Shown here piece by piece: positions 16,971-25,914 of a stretch of 64,000 bases of DNA. Under the pieces are notes generated by a model, which made no database searches, was not told where the DNA came from, and saw nothing but the letters and a program-made list of their open reading frames with translations. Location: positions 22,575 through 86,574 of the forward strand of contig JAHCLO010000030.1 in NCBI GenBank assembly GCA_026125285.1, written 5' to 3'. This stretch comes from Verrucomicrobiia bacterium (lineage in GTDB: Bacteria; Verrucomicrobiota; Verrucomicrobiia; Limisphaerales; JADLHS01). Position 1 is the stretch's first letter; each line of letters starts with the position of its first letter. A program made the translations under genes and the position numbers.

Positions 16971-19841
16971 TCATCGCCGGTGGTGGCGGACCCGGCGTTT
17001 GGCTTCCAGCAGGCGATTGGTAGTGCTTTGGACTGGTGACTCCGGGCTTGTGTCCGGTGCGCTGGAAGCGACTGATGCCGGTGTGGGCGCTGAACCCAGA
17101 CTCACCGACGCGGCGTTCTCTGGGCTGGCGGACGGTGTTGATGTTCCACTGCTCGACGTTTGTGCCCGGACGGCATCGCGCCGCGCCAGCAAAGCTGCCA
17201 GCGAGGGTGTGGTTGGCGCGGTGGTGCCAGGAGTCTTGCGCCAGAAGAGTAACCACGTGCCGACGCGACGGGTGAACCGTTGCCAATCCTCGCGATCAAT
17301 CTGCACTCGGCGCACGCCCACCTCGATTACGAAAACCACCACGCAGAATTTCAGCAACCACGACCACAAATCCTGGGCTTGGGAGGTCTTCTTCCGGTCA
17401 TGCTGAAATGGGAAAACCGCCGGACCGGCAGGATCAATCACGCGTCCGCCGGTGACTTCCGCGAGCCGGCCCAGCAGCGCGGTGTTCGGCGTCCGAGTGG
17501 TCAGTTCCGGCGAGTAAGCCAGGCTGGTGCCGATGGTTTGCACCGCGCGCGGCTGGCCATCCTGCATTTCCATCACGTTCAACAAGTAGGCGCCGGTGTC
17601 CCGCGCGCGGAACGAAGCCTCGTAGCCACCGGGCGCGATTTGTTGCAGGGACACCGTTTGCTTGTCGCCTTTGGGGCCAACGATGGCGGCGTGCAGGTTG
17701 AGAAAATTCCGAAAATCACCGCGTTCATCCAGAGCTTCGACGCGCACTCGGCCCTGGCCGGCCTCGATGATTGCCTCGGCGACGAAATCCGCGTTGGCCA
17801 GCCGGCGGAGGCTCCATTGCACCACCTGTCGCCAGAATTGGCGGTACTGGGGCCACCCGATCCAGTGGACCGCCCACTTGGCACGCGCGTCTGACGTGAA
17901 CGCCGCCGTGCGTGCCAGTCCATGCTGCCAATGGGCGAGCAAGGGATCACCTTTGTCCGTGACGAGCGGTACCTCGGCGCGGGGTTTGGCTTCCGTGGCT
18001 ACGTGACCGAGGAGCAATGGATAATCGCCGCCGGCAATGCCACGCACCGGCTCAGTGCTGGACAAAAGTCGAGGACTGAACGGATCTTCGTTGATGGCAC
18101 TCTTGAGTACGATGGCTGTTTCCTTGATAAAGATCTGCGGCAACTGGGCCGGTGTGGGCACCGAGTAGTATCGGCCGCGTCCCAGGGCTGCAATTTCCTG
18201 CAACAATTCCTCGTTGGTGTCGGTGCCGACGCCCACGGTGGACACCGTAATCCGCTGGGCGGTCATCGTGCGAGTGATGCCTCGAAAATCGCCGGACTCG
18301 GAAACCCCATCGGTCAACACAATGCAGTGCTTGAGGGAGGCGGTGACGCCGGCCAGCATCTGGTGCGCGCGGACCATTGGCGGATACATGCTCGTGCCAC
18401 CGTCCGCGGTGATCCCGGCTATGCTGCGGATGATGGCTTGCTTGTTGCGCGCCGGTTGAATGTCCGCGACCACGTAGGGGGCGCCGTCAAATGCCAGCAC
18501 GCCGATGTAATCCCGATCCGATAGCGCCAGCACCGCGCCGATGGCGGCCTGTTTGACCATTTCGATCTTCTCACCGGTCATGCTGCCGGACTTGTCCATC
18601 ACCAGCACCAGCGCGCCGGGCGGCAACACCTGCCGACTGCTCAATTCCATGCTCACTGGCAGAATCGTCTCCAGCGGCGTGTTGCGATAGGCGCCCGCAG
18701 CAAACGCCTCGTCGCCGCCCACGCACACAAAGCCCACGCCGAAATCGCGCACGGCGATTTCCAGCAGCCGCATTTGTTCCCGACTCAGTTCACCCGCGGC
18801 CACGTTACAGAACACCACGGAGTCGTAACTCTGCACTTCCGCCAGCGACGCGGGAAATTCCCGCACGCCGGTAAGCGTAACGTCCAACTCAGATGCCTGG
18901 AGGGCGTCGGCCAACCGACGGTCGCTTTCGGCGTCGTCGGAAACCATCAGCACCCGCGGTACGCCGCGCACCCAGGCGAAGCCGAAGGCGCGGTTGTTTT
19001 GCGGCGTGCGATCGCCAGGCGACTCGACGCGCACGTCGTAACTGTAAAAACCCGGCGCGGTGAGCGATTGCGGAAACAAGAACAAATTCTTTCCGCCCTC
19101 CAACTGGATGCTGCGTTCACCCAGGTATTGTTCATTGCGATACAGGCGAACCGTCGCGGGTCCGGGTTGATCCGCTTGCACAAACACCTTCACGTCGAAG
19201 GCCTGCCCCTTGCCCACAGTGGAAGGGACTTCCAGCCGTTGCACTGAAACGTCGTTGCCGCGCTCGGTGCCAAGCTCCAGCACATCCACACTTACCCCCG
19301 AGGCGCGGGCCGAGTGGGCGGCACTCAAAGCGTCCCCGAGGTTCTCGTTCCCGTCGCTCAACAAAACGATGCGATGTTGGCCGCTCTCGGGAAAGGCCGC
19401 GGTCGCAAGCCGAATGGCTGCACCGATGTCGGTGCGGTCCGTGGCCACGACTGCCTGGATGGACGCCAGATTCAATGCGATGCCAGCCGAAGCTTCGATG
19501 GCAGCGTCGGTTCCGAATACCAGGACTCCGGCGCGATCGCCGGTGGGCATTTCCGCGGCGGCTCGATTCACCCACAAGCGAGCCTGCTCGTGCTGTGACT
19601 CAGGGACGCTGTCGGATTGGTCGAGCAGGAAGAAGACAGTCAATCCTTCGATGGGGCGACGCCATTGGAAACCGGCCAACGCCAGAGTCATCGCCAGGGC
19701 GATCAGCAATCGTAAGCCGCAGACGAACCAGAGGCGGGCCGGGCTGAGTTGCACGCCGGACGTGCGGGTGAGCCACACGATCCACGCGCCAACCGGCGGC
19801 AACAGCCAGAGCCAGTGGGGATAAACGAACTGGAAATCCAC
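16971..19841 (-). CDS. Membrane protein with two von Willebrand A domains
   Basis: This 956-residue inner-membrane protein has N-terminal helices (YPHWLWLLPPVGAWIVWL and LLIALAMTLALAG) followed by a VWA-like domain with DQSDS at residues 74-78. A glutamine-amidotransferase-like region (RVLMVSDDAESD...FVCVGGDEAFAAG) comes next, then a canonical VWA domain with the MIDAS motif DKSGS near residue 415. A further membrane helix near residue 830 is followed by a Ser/Thr/Pro-rich tail. The architecture resembles the Bat-type or chaperone-associated large VWA proteins of Planctomycetes and Verrucomicrobia, which usually sit with a MoxR ATPase; none is present here. It precedes hupE on the same strand with a 125-base gap. 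The binding partner is unknown. Confidence 0.8.
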   Translation of the reverse strand: MDFQFVYPHWLWLLPPVGAWIVWLTRTSGVQLSPARLWFVCGLRLLIALAMTLALAGFQWRRPIEGLTVFFLLDQSDSVPESQHEQARLWVNRAAAEMPTGDRAGVLVFGTDAAIEASAGIALNLASIQAVVATDRTDIGAAIRLATAAFPESGQHRIVLLSDGNENLGDALSAAHSARASGVSVDVLELGTERGNDVSVQRLEVPSTVGKGQAFDVKVFVQADQPGPATVRLYRNEQYLGERSIQLEGGKNLFLFPQSLTAPGFYSYDVRVESPGDRTPQNNRAFGFAWVRGVPRVLMVSDDAESDRRLADALQASELDVTLTGVREFPASLAEVQSYDSVVFCNVAAGELSREQMRLLEIAVRDFGVGFVCVGGDEAFAAGAYRNTPLETILPVSMELSSRQVLPPGALVLVMDKSGSMTGEKIEMVKQAAIGAVLALSDRDYIGVLAFDGAPYVVADIQPARNKQAIIRSIAGITADGGTSMYPPMVRAHQMLAGVTASLKHCIVLTDGVSESGDFRGITRTMTAQRITVSTVGVGTDTNEELLQEIAALGRGRYYSVPTPAQLPQIFIKETAIVLKSAINEDPFSPRLLSSTEPVRGIAGGDYPLLLGHVATEAKPRAEVPLVTDKGDPLLAHWQHGLARTAAFTSDARAKWAVHWIGWPQYRQFWRQVVQWSLRRLANADFVAEAIIEAGQGRVRVEALDERGDFRNFLNLHAAIVGPKGDKQTVSLQQIAPGGYEASFRARDTGAYLLNVMEMQDGQPRAVQTIGTSLAYSPELTTRTPNTALLGRLAEVTGGRVIDPAGPAVFPFQHDRKKTSQAQDLWSWLLKFCVVVFVIEVGVRRVQIDREDWQRFTRRVGTWLLFWRKTPGTTAPTTPSLAALLARRDAVRAQTSSSGTSTPSASPENAASVSLGSAPTPASVASSAPDTSPESPVQSTTNRLLEAKRRVRHHRR

Positions 19842-20031
19842 GCCCGCGCAGCTTAAGTCAGCCGATGCTGACGGCCAACCGATTTGTCGGCTGCTGGCTC
19901 ACCCGCGCTCAACTCACTACCAAGTGGCGTCGAAGCCTGGTCCGCCGGCCGTGAACAGGCAATTGCCGCACCGACGAGACAACCGCGACGAGCCGATGAT
20001 CAAAGGTTTTGCCGTTCGCAAGAGCAAGTTT

Positions 20032-20733
20032 TCAAGCCGAATCTGCGCATGCTCCAGTCTTGCGAGCGAGGGCGCTCAGAAGAAACAACTCGACCTCGTC
20101 CGTGAACGACTGCAACTCCATCTGCGCTCCGCCGAGCAGTCCCGGCCATTCCTCCCGGGTCGGCATCAAGTCGTGACACACGGGATGGGCGAGTTGGGAA
20201 TGGAAGTGGTTCAGATGCGCGCTGCCGGCCAGATGCAGGATGATCAGCCGGCCGCCGGGCTTGAGCAGTTGAGAAACTCCTCTCAACGCCTGCGGCTTGT
20301 CGCGGAAGTGTGGAAACGCATTGAAGCAGAACACCACGTCGAACAATTCCCTGGCCGGCGGCGCGGCGCAAATGTCCATCAGCCAGAATTCCGCGTCCAC
20401 ATTGCGAGCTTGCGCCTGGGCCAGCATTTCAGGGGAAAAATCCGCCGCAATCACCCGACCCGGGCGGACGCTGTCCGCCAGCCATTGTGTGAGCCGCCCG
20501 GTGCCGCAACCGAGTTCGAGCAGGTCCTGGCCGGGTTGCAGACCCAGCCGCGGGCGCAGTGACTCCAGCCGCTGCAACACTTGCGCCGTGTCTTCGCCAT
20601 CCTTTTCCCAGGTGGGCGCGTGATGATTGAAGAACGCGATGCGCGGATCCGAATGCGAGGGCGGTCCGGGCGACCGGGCGCCCGGCACACGAAAATGAGG
20701 TTGCGTAATACTTGCGCGGTTGGTAATACTCAT
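20032..20733 (-). CDS. Class I SAM-dependent methyltransferase
   Basis: This soluble protein of about 233 residues has the SAM motif I LLELGCGTG (about residues 72-80), an acidic residue after strand 2 (VIAADFSPEML) and motif IV-like FDVVFCFNAFPHF. LLKPGGRLIILHLAG forms the strand 5 region. This is the ubiquinone/menaquinone-methyltransferase-like fold, but many small-molecule enzymes share it. The first 30 residues are Pro/Arg-rich and the true start could be the GTG at 20688, which would leave room for a promoter opposite the gene at 20738. The VWA gene follows 190 bases downstream. The substrate is unknown. Confidence 0.8.
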   Translation of the reverse strand: MSITNRASITQPHFRVPGARSPGPPSHSDPRIAFFNHHAPTWEKDGEDTAQVLQRLESLRPRLGLQPGQDLLELGCGTGRLTQWLADSVRPGRVIAADFSPEMLAQAQARNVDAEFWLMDICAAPPARELFDVVFCFNAFPHFRDKPQALRGVSQLLKPGGRLIILHLAGSAHLNHFHSQLAHPVCHDLMPTREEWPGLLGGAQMELQSFTDEVELFLLSALARKTGACADSA

Positions 20734-20737
20734 CGCC

Positions 20738-21931
20738 GTGAGCGTAACACTTCAATCAAATGCGGGTCAAGCGCGGCTCTCCCGGCGTTTTGCGAACACC
20801 ATCCCTTCCATTTTGGCGGTGGCCGTTTGCGGCCTGCTCCTGTCCGCCGGTCTCGGTCAGGCGGAGACGCACTGGAATCTTCAGGCGGTCAATGCCAACG
20901 GGGTCAACGCCTGGACCGGGCCGTTTCCCAACACGGTCGTCGGTGTGCTGACGACCGATCCGGACGAGATGCTGGATGCCACGCCCAATTTCATTCCGTG
21001 GAACGGCGGGGCAAACATGTTCAACCTGGGCGCGCAATGGCAGATCGTCGTGCAGGCGGCCTGGCCGGGCGACCGGTTGGGCACGTTCTGTTACATGGGC
21101 CAGAATTACGGCAACATGCCGTTCAACGGCAGCGACGAGTTGAGTTACAGCAACGAGGCCTGGGCGGCGGAAATCGAGCGGCTGAATCACGATCCGGCCA
21201 CCGGTCACGCCTTCCGTAAGGGCGACCTGGTGTCCGTGACCTTCAACGCTGCCGCGTTCTTCGGCGGCAAGTTGAACATCAACGAGACGCATCGCATTGA
21301 TCCGGTGTATGACTTCTCCATTTCGCTGGTTGCCTCGAACTACGGACTGCCCGCGCCCGAGGTGCTGTCACTGGTTTCGCTGGTGCGCACGAATGACAAC
21401 GATCCGACGACCTTCGAGGACATCTTCGACGCCACCCGCGCGACTGGTGGTGAGCATTATCAGGGCATGCGCGTGCGGCTGAATGGCCTGTCGCTCGTGA
21501 CCACGAATGGCTGGAATCCGACGAACAGTTGGGGCGACCGGCTGCTGAGTGTGACCGATGGGGAGAACCGGTTCTTCTCGCTGCGGCATCCGCGCTACGA
21601 TCTCGGCCCGGTGCCGACGAACACATTTGACGCCATTGGCATATTGAATCAGGAGAGCGGTTCGGGCGGGCAGGGGACGAATCGCTACGAATTGTTCGTG
21701 CAGGAAATCGTGCCGTCCGAGCCAGCAGTGTTGAACATTGCCTACCAGCCGGTCATTACGTGGCCCGCGTCGCTCGCGAATTATCAATTGCAGTACACGA
21801 ACACGCTTGGCGGTTCGGGTGACTGGATGCCCGTGACGAACCCGCCGGTGCTCGTGAACGGGCGCTGGACGGTGATTCAGGACTCGACCGAGGTCCAGTC
21901 GCGCTTCTATCGTTTGCAGCGAGTGCAATGA
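20738..21931 (+). CDS. Exported protein of unknown function, first gene of a metal-import operon
   Basis: This protein of about 397 residues has a signal peptide (IPSILAVAVCGLLLSAGLGQAE). The first half (LQAVNANGVNAWTG..., YMGQNYGNMPFNGSDEL) is an unrecognised beta-rich domain. The middle (GDRLLSVTDGENRFFSLRHP, FDAIGILNQES, YELFVQEIVP) resembles an OB-like fold. The end is the shared C-terminal module (ITWPASLANYQLQYTNTL...RFYRLQRVQ). The GTG at 20738 is preferred; a TTG at 20720 is possible. The gene overlaps the next, a pseudopilin, by ATGA, and then the ABC importer genes follow without gaps. A weak promoter TTGCGT-17-TAATAC at 20701-20729 would give an almost leaderless mRNA. Location outside the cytoplasm is well supported; function is not. 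Confidence 0.8.
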   Translation: MSVTLQSNAGQARLSRRFANTIPSILAVAVCGLLLSAGLGQAETHWNLQAVNANGVNAWTGPFPNTVVGVLTTDPDEMLDATPNFIPWNGGANMFNLGAQWQIVVQAAWPGDRLGTFCYMGQNYGNMPFNGSDELSYSNEAWAAEIERLNHDPATGHAFRKGDLVSVTFNAAAFFGGKLNINETHRIDPVYDFSISLVASNYGLPAPEVLSLVSLVRTNDNDPTTFEDIFDATRATGGEHYQGMRVRLNGLSLVTTNGWNPTNSWGDRLLSVTDGENRFFSLRHPRYDLGPVPTNTFDAIGILNQESGSGGQGTNRYELFVQEIVPSEPAVLNIAYQPVITWPASLANYQLQYTNTLGGSGDWMPVTNPPVLVNGRWTVIQDSTEVQSRFYRLQRVQ

Positions 21932-22764
21932 CCCAGCCTTTCAATCCATTCACCGCCGCAGGATGTCGGGATGACTTTTCCCGAAGCGAAAGTCTGCGCG
22001 TTGAATCCCCAAACTGTGGCAGCCGACGTGAGTCGGCTCCAATTTCTCCCCGCTCGCAGATGGAGCGGACTCACGTCCGCTGCTACAGGAATCAGGGGCA
22101 AGCAGCATTCCGGTTCACCGCGGGTTCGCGGTGCGCACCGCGGGCCTTTACGCTGATTGAGTTGCTGGTGGTCGTGGCCATCATCGCCATTCTGGCCGCG
22201 ATGCTGTTGCCCGCTTTGGCGCGGGGCAAGGAAAGGGCCAAGGTCACGCGCGTTCACGCCGAATTGCACGGCATCGGCATGGCGTTGCAGATGTACGTGG
22301 ACGACTACGCGAACAAACTCCCGCCGGTGCGCGTGAACTGCAACACCGACATGCTCATGCACTGGTGCCAGTTGCCCACCGAACTGGCGGAGTTGCGTTA
22401 TCTCCCGCGCAGCAGTGACGCCGGACGCGAGGCGAACATGGAGGACCTGTTCAATCCCGGGCACACCTACAAGTACGCCGCGCCCGGACCGGAACTGCTC
22501 AACGACATGCCGATCGGGAATTATGCCCTGTGGGTGCCGACGAACTTTCCCAATCTCGCCGGCACGGCGGGCAAGTATTACAACGATCCCAAGACCACCA
22601 CGGTGCGCTGGGTCGTCTGGAGCATGGGACCGCAGCCGAACAGCCCCAAGACCCGGAGCAGTTACGCGCCCATGAGCAGTGATAGCTGGTATCGCCGCAC
22701 TGGCGACAGCGGCGTCATCGTTCGTTACGCGGACCGGGAATGGCGCCAATTCAAAAGCCCATGA
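21928..22764 (+). CDS. Pseudopilin with repeat-encoded leader
   Basis: This 278-residue protein has the prepilin helix FTLIELLVVVAIIAILAAML beginning at about residue 74, an unusually long leader. Much of the leader is encoded by a palindromic repeat (22019-22083), so the native start may lie further in; the 4-base overlap with the upstream stop favours 21928. Ala precedes the cleavage site. The head has YVDDYANKLPPVRVNC and YADREWRQFK and is shorter than DUF1559-type proteins. The stop overlaps the ATG of the metal-binding lipoprotein gene (ATGA), so it is translationally coupled on both sides. No pilus assembly genes are nearby. Confidence 0.85.
   Translation: MTQPFNPFTAAGCRDDFSRSESLRVESPNCGSRRESAPISPRSQMERTHVRCYRNQGQAAFRFTAGSRCAPRAFTLIELLVVVAIIAILAAMLLPALARGKERAKVTRVHAELHGIGMALQMYVDDYANKLPPVRVNCNTDMLMHWCQLPTELAELRYLPRSSDAGREANMEDLFNPGHTYKYAAPGPELLNDMPIGNYALWVPTNFPNLAGTAGKYYNDPKTTTVRWVVWSMGPQPNSPKTRSSYAPMSSDSWYRRTGDSGVIVRYADREWRQFKSP
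22019..22083. repeat. Double-hairpin palindromic repeat within pseudopilin leader
   Basis: Two 22-base arms (22019-22040, 22062-22083) face each other across 21 bases. Each arm is itself a small hairpin: AGCCGAC-GTGA-GTCGGCT and AGCGGAC-TCAC-GTCCGCT. The arms differ at two positions that are paired within each hairpin, so both short stems stay intact. It is related in architecture to the repeats at 35870 and 42229. Confidence 0.85.
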
Positions 22765-23597
22765 ACCGGCGGTTGTTGCTTCTCGGGCCGGTTCTGGCGG
22801 TGCTGGTCGCATTCAGCTTGTCCGGATGCAACCCTGCGAGTAATTCCACCTCCGCCCCCAAACTGGCCAGTGCCACTTCCTATCTGGAAAGCGCCGCGCA
22901 GGAATTTTTCGCCGGGCAACAGGACTTCATCCGGCTGGCCGAACCGGGCACGTGTCCCGGACATTTCGACATCCGCCCGAGTCAGGCCGCCGATCTGCGG
23001 CGCTGTCGGGCGTTGGTGCGCTTCGATTTCCAATCGTCGTTGGACAAATATCTCGATGCCAGGGAAACGAACGGCCCGGTCGTCGTCGAAGTGAAACTTC
23101 GGAACGGTCTGGGGCTGCCGGAAAGTTACCTGTCCGCGTGCGAACAAATTGCCGGGGTGTTGGTGGACGGTGGCATCCTCGAGCGGGTGAGCGCCGAAAC
23201 GACCTTGCAGGCGGTGGCGGCGCGGCTGGCCACGCTGGCACACGAAGCGACCAATCAAGTCGCTCAAGCCGGCCTGGCGGGCGCATCGGTTATCACCAGC
23301 ATTCACCAAAAGGACTTCTGCGAATGGCTCGGGCTCAAAGTCGTGGCGACGTTCCGCTCGGCGGACAGCGCCAGTGTGGCGGAAATTGACGAAGCCATCA
23401 CCGCCGGCAAACTTGCCGAGGTGAAACTGGTCGTCGCCAATCTCCCCGAAGGCCGCCGCACCGCGGACGCGCTGGCCGATCGCCTCAAAGCCCGCGTGGT
23501 GGTGTTCGGCAATTTCCCCGCGCTCCAGCAAGGGCGGGTTCTTCTCGATGACTTGATTCGCGCGAACGTCCGGGCCCTCGTCACGGCGCAGCCATGA
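22761..23597 (+). CDS. Metal ABC transporter substrate-binding lipoprotein (ZnuA/TroA-like)
   Basis: This 278-residue lipoprotein has the lipobox LSGC (Cys23). The cluster A-1 binding-protein pattern is visible: a His in PGTCPGHFDIRPSQ, then a long helix region, and a second lobe with ITSIHQKDFCEWLGLKVV. GTCPGHFD replaces the more usual DPH and marks a divergent branch of the Zn/Mn family. It would capture Zn, Mn or Ni in the periplasm for the ATPase and permease encoded next. ATGA overlaps join it to the pseudopilin before it and the ATPase gene after it. The neighbouring nikR suggests nickel, but the fold alone cannot decide. Confidence 0.85.
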   Translation: MNRRLLLLGPVLAVLVAFSLSGCNPASNSTSAPKLASATSYLESAAQEFFAGQQDFIRLAEPGTCPGHFDIRPSQAADLRRCRALVRFDFQSSLDKYLDARETNGPVVVEVKLRNGLGLPESYLSACEQIAGVLVDGGILERVSAETTLQAVAARLATLAHEATNQVAQAGLAGASVITSIHQKDFCEWLGLKVVATFRSADSASVAEIDEAITAGKLAEVKLVVANLPEGRRTADALADRLKARVVVFGNFPALQQGRVLLDDLIRANVRALVTAQP

Positions 23598-24397
23598 GCG
23601 CGCCCGCCGCAGAGATTTCGGAACTCACCGTGCAAGCCGCCCGCCGTTGCGTTCTGGACATCGAGCAGTTAAACCTTCCCGCTGGCCAAATCACCGCTTT
23701 GCTGGGCCGCAATGGCGCCGGCAAGACCACTTTGTTGCGCGCATGTCTTGGTTTCGTGAAACTCGCGCGCGGCGCGGTCCGTGTGCTGGATTGTGACGTG
23801 CCGCGACTTGAGGCTGCTGCGTTGGCGCGTTTCCGCCGGCGCATCGGTTACGTACCGCAACTGCTGCCGATCCGCAGTGAAATGCCGCTCACCGTTCGCG
23901 AGGTCGTTGCCATCGGACGCACGGGCCGCGCCGGTTTGTTCCGCTCTTTCACTCGAACCGACTGGCAGGTGGTGGATGAATGGATTGAGCGCCTGGGCCT
24001 GGGCGCGTTGGCCGGTCGCTCTTTCGCGGAAATCTCCGGTGGGGAACAGCGCAAAGCCATCATCGCCCGCGCGATGGCCCAGCAACCGGAACTGCTCATT
24101 CTGGACGAACCCACGGCAAATCTCGATCTCGGCTGGCGCGAACGGATGGTCGAAATCATCCAGCAGATTCATGCGGAAACTGCTTTGCCCATCCTGCTGG
24201 TTTGTCACGAACTCGAGGTCCTGCCGCCCGCGTGCCGGAACGTGGTCTTGCTGGGAGATGGCCGCGTTCTGGCCGTCGGGACGCCGGAGAATGTTTTCAC
24301 CGGCGAGCGGGTGACTGCGCTTTACGGGGCGGGCTTGCGGGTGATTCACGAACACGGTCGTCACGCGGTGGTGCCGCGGGGAGGGGCGCATGTTTGA
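23594..24397 (+). CDS. Metal ABC transporter ATP-binding protein (ZnuC-like)
   Basis: This 267-residue ATPase powers the importer. Walker A is GRNGAGKTT at residues 38-46, the Q-loop lies in GYVPQLL, the signature SGGEQ is at 148-152 and Walker B LLILDEP is at 167-173. The switch His is in LLVCHELEVL. The start ATG overlaps the binding-protein stop by 4 bases and its stop overlaps the permease start by 8, showing a tight operon. Sequence features fit the Zn/Mn/Fe chelate importer group. Confidence 0.93.
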   Translation: MSAPAAEISELTVQAARRCVLDIEQLNLPAGQITALLGRNGAGKTTLLRACLGFVKLARGAVRVLDCDVPRLEAAALARFRRRIGYVPQLLPIRSEMPLTVREVVAIGRTGRAGLFRSFTRTDWQVVDEWIERLGLGALAGRSFAEISGGEQRKAIIARAMAQQPELLILDEPTANLDLGWRERMVEIIQQIHAETALPILLVCHELEVLPPACRNVVLLGDGRVLAVGTPENVFTGERVTALYGAGLRVIHEHGRHAVVPRGGAHV

Positions 24398-25202
24398 CCT
24401 CGTGTTCTGGTTGCCGGTGATGGTCGGCGGCACGGTCGCCGGAGCTTCGAGCGGGTTGCTCGGCACGTTCATCGTCGGCATGCGGATTCCCTTCCTCGGC
24501 GTCTGCGTGGCGCACGCCGCTCTGGCCGGGGCGGTGTTCGGCAGCTTGTGCGGCCTGGAGGGCCAGGCCTTGTTGTTCCCGGCGCTCGCCGGTTCCGTCC
24601 TGACGGCGCTGGTGCTCGGGCTGCTCGACCCGCAACGAGTGCATCTGGATGACAACGTCGTTCTCAGCTTCCTGTTTTCGGCGACGATGGGACTGGCGTT
24701 TCTGGGCATCGGCCTGCATGGCATTCTGGGCCGGAGCGACAACGACGTGCGCGGGCTGTTGTGGGGCAGCCTGAATTTCTGCCGCTGGCGCGATGTGTGG
24801 TTGATGCTCGCCTCGGCGGGCGCGCTGGTGATTTACATCGCATTGTTCTTCAAGGAACTCCGCGCCATCATGTTTTCGCGCGCCGACGCGGCGGCGGCGG
24901 GCATCCGCGTGACTGTGGTCTGGAGCGGATTACTGATTTTGATCGCCGTGGTGCTGACCGTGAATTTCCAAACCGTGGGCGGGCTGATGATCTACAGTCT
25001 GATCTCCAATCCCGCCGCCGCCGCTTTCCAACTCGTGAAAGGCTGTCGGCGCGTGATGCTGTGGTCGGCGATCTTGGGCGCGGCGAGTGGCTTGGGCGGC
25101 TTTCTGATCTCCGCCGCCACTGATTTGCCCAGCGGCGCGGTGATTGTGCTGGTGTCCTCGGCACTACTGGCCGTGGCCGCGCTGATCCGGCGTTGGCGGT
25201 GA
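24390..25202 (+). CDS. Metal ABC transporter permease (ZnuB-like, ABC-3 family)
   Basis: This 270-residue inner-membrane protein has about eight hydrophobic segments. The start is MFDLVFWLPVMVGGTVAG; IVGMRIPFLGVCVAHAALAG is the typical ABC-3 segment with the helix 2 His. A FQTVGGLMIYSLISNPAAAA region near residue 195 matches the conserved substrate-channel and coupling region of ZnuB/MntB/TroC proteins. It is the last gene of the coupled run; nikR follows 213 bases later. Confidence 0.92.
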   Translation: MFDLVFWLPVMVGGTVAGASSGLLGTFIVGMRIPFLGVCVAHAALAGAVFGSLCGLEGQALLFPALAGSVLTALVLGLLDPQRVHLDDNVVLSFLFSATMGLAFLGIGLHGILGRSDNDVRGLLWGSLNFCRWRDVWLMLASAGALVIYIALFFKELRAIMFSRADAAAAGIRVTVVWSGLLILIAVVLTVNFQTVGGLMIYSLISNPAAAAFQLVKGCRRVMLWSAILGAASGLGGFLISAATDLPSGAVIVLVSSALLAVAALIRRWR

Positions 25203-25254
25203 ACACTTGCGCCCGGCGGGCACAGCTTGACTCTGCTTCCAAGGCGCGCGGGTT

Positions 25255-25330
25255 GCGGCTTGGAGTTCCGCGTTTACGCGGCCCGGAGCGAGATTGTGGG
25301 TCGCCGCCTGAAGATGGAACTCCAAGCGGC
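25255..25330. repeat. Inverted repeat between permease gene and nikR
   Basis: Arms of 15 bases (GCGGCTTGGAGTTCC at 25255-25269 and GGAACTCCAAGCGGC at 25316-25330) match at 14 of 15 positions across a 46-base spacer. The spacer has its own short hairpin CCGCGTTTACGCGG. There is no T-run. It is probably a dispersed palindromic element in the operon's trailing region. Confidence 0.7.
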
Positions 25331-25369
25331 AGTGGTGTTAAGTTGCGCCTGCGCCCGGTTTGCCGGCGA

Positions 25370-25397
25370 TTGACAGTGTTCGCTCGGGGATTACCCT
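25370..25397 (+). promoter_or_regulatory. Candidate sigma-70 promoter for nikR
   Basis: A perfect -35 TTGACA (25370-25375) is followed 16 bases later by TACCCT (25392-25397), a weak -10. Transcription would start near 25404, about 12 bases before the nikR ATG. The -35 box is convincing; the -10 is poor, so an activator or a different -10 choice is possible. Confidence 0.4.
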
Positions 25398-25415
25398 CCA
25401 CCTCACTGGTTAACC

Positions 25416-25844
25416 ATGAAAAGAGCATCCGTCACCCGTTTCAGTGTGTCACTCCCGCCCGCGCTGTTGGATCAACTGGACCGCATGGCGCGCGAGAAGA
25501 GTTATGACAACCGTTCGCTTGCCATCGCCGACATGATCCGCGCGCAACTCGTCGAGCACCATCAGCAGATGGGTAGTGCGGAAATCGTCGGCACCATCAC
25601 GCTGGTCTATGACCATCACAAGCAGCACGTGCAGGAGGCGTTGACGGAAATCCAGCACGACCATCACGAGGTCATTGTCTCCACCGTTCACGTCCATCTC
25701 GACCACCACAACTGTCTGGAGGTGTTGATCGTCAAAGGCAAGGCGGCGCTGGTGAAACGCATTGCCGACGCGCTCATTGCCGCCAAAGGCGTCAAGCACG
25801 GCAAACTGACCGTGACCACCACCGGCAAGGACTTCGTCGTTTGA
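25416..25844 (+). CDS. nikR: Nickel-responsive transcriptional regulator
   Basis: NikR is a ribbon-helix-helix repressor with an ACT-like Ni-binding domain. The N-terminal RHH segment is TRFSVSLPPALLDQLDRM. The high-affinity nickel site is intact: VHVHLDHHNC supplies H92, H94 and C100, and the His-rich HDHH at 81-84 supplies the fourth ligand. At 142 residues the length is normal. It follows the metal importer by 213 bases on the same strand and has its own candidate promoter. It probably represses the importer, or the HupE genes, when nickel is sufficient. The identification is secure; its targets are inferred. Confidence 0.93.
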   Translation: MKRASVTRFSVSLPPALLDQLDRMAREKSYDNRSLAIADMIRAQLVEHHQQMGSAEIVGTITLVYDHHKQHVQEALTEIQHDHHEVIVSTVHVHLDHHNCLEVLIVKGKAALVKRIADALIAAKGVKHGKLTVTTTGKDFVV

Positions 25845-25914
25845 CGCGGCTTCGCGGGCGTTTGGCAAGGGCGCGTGGAATGTATGACGCGCTGATCTTG
25901 GCGACCGTGATTGG

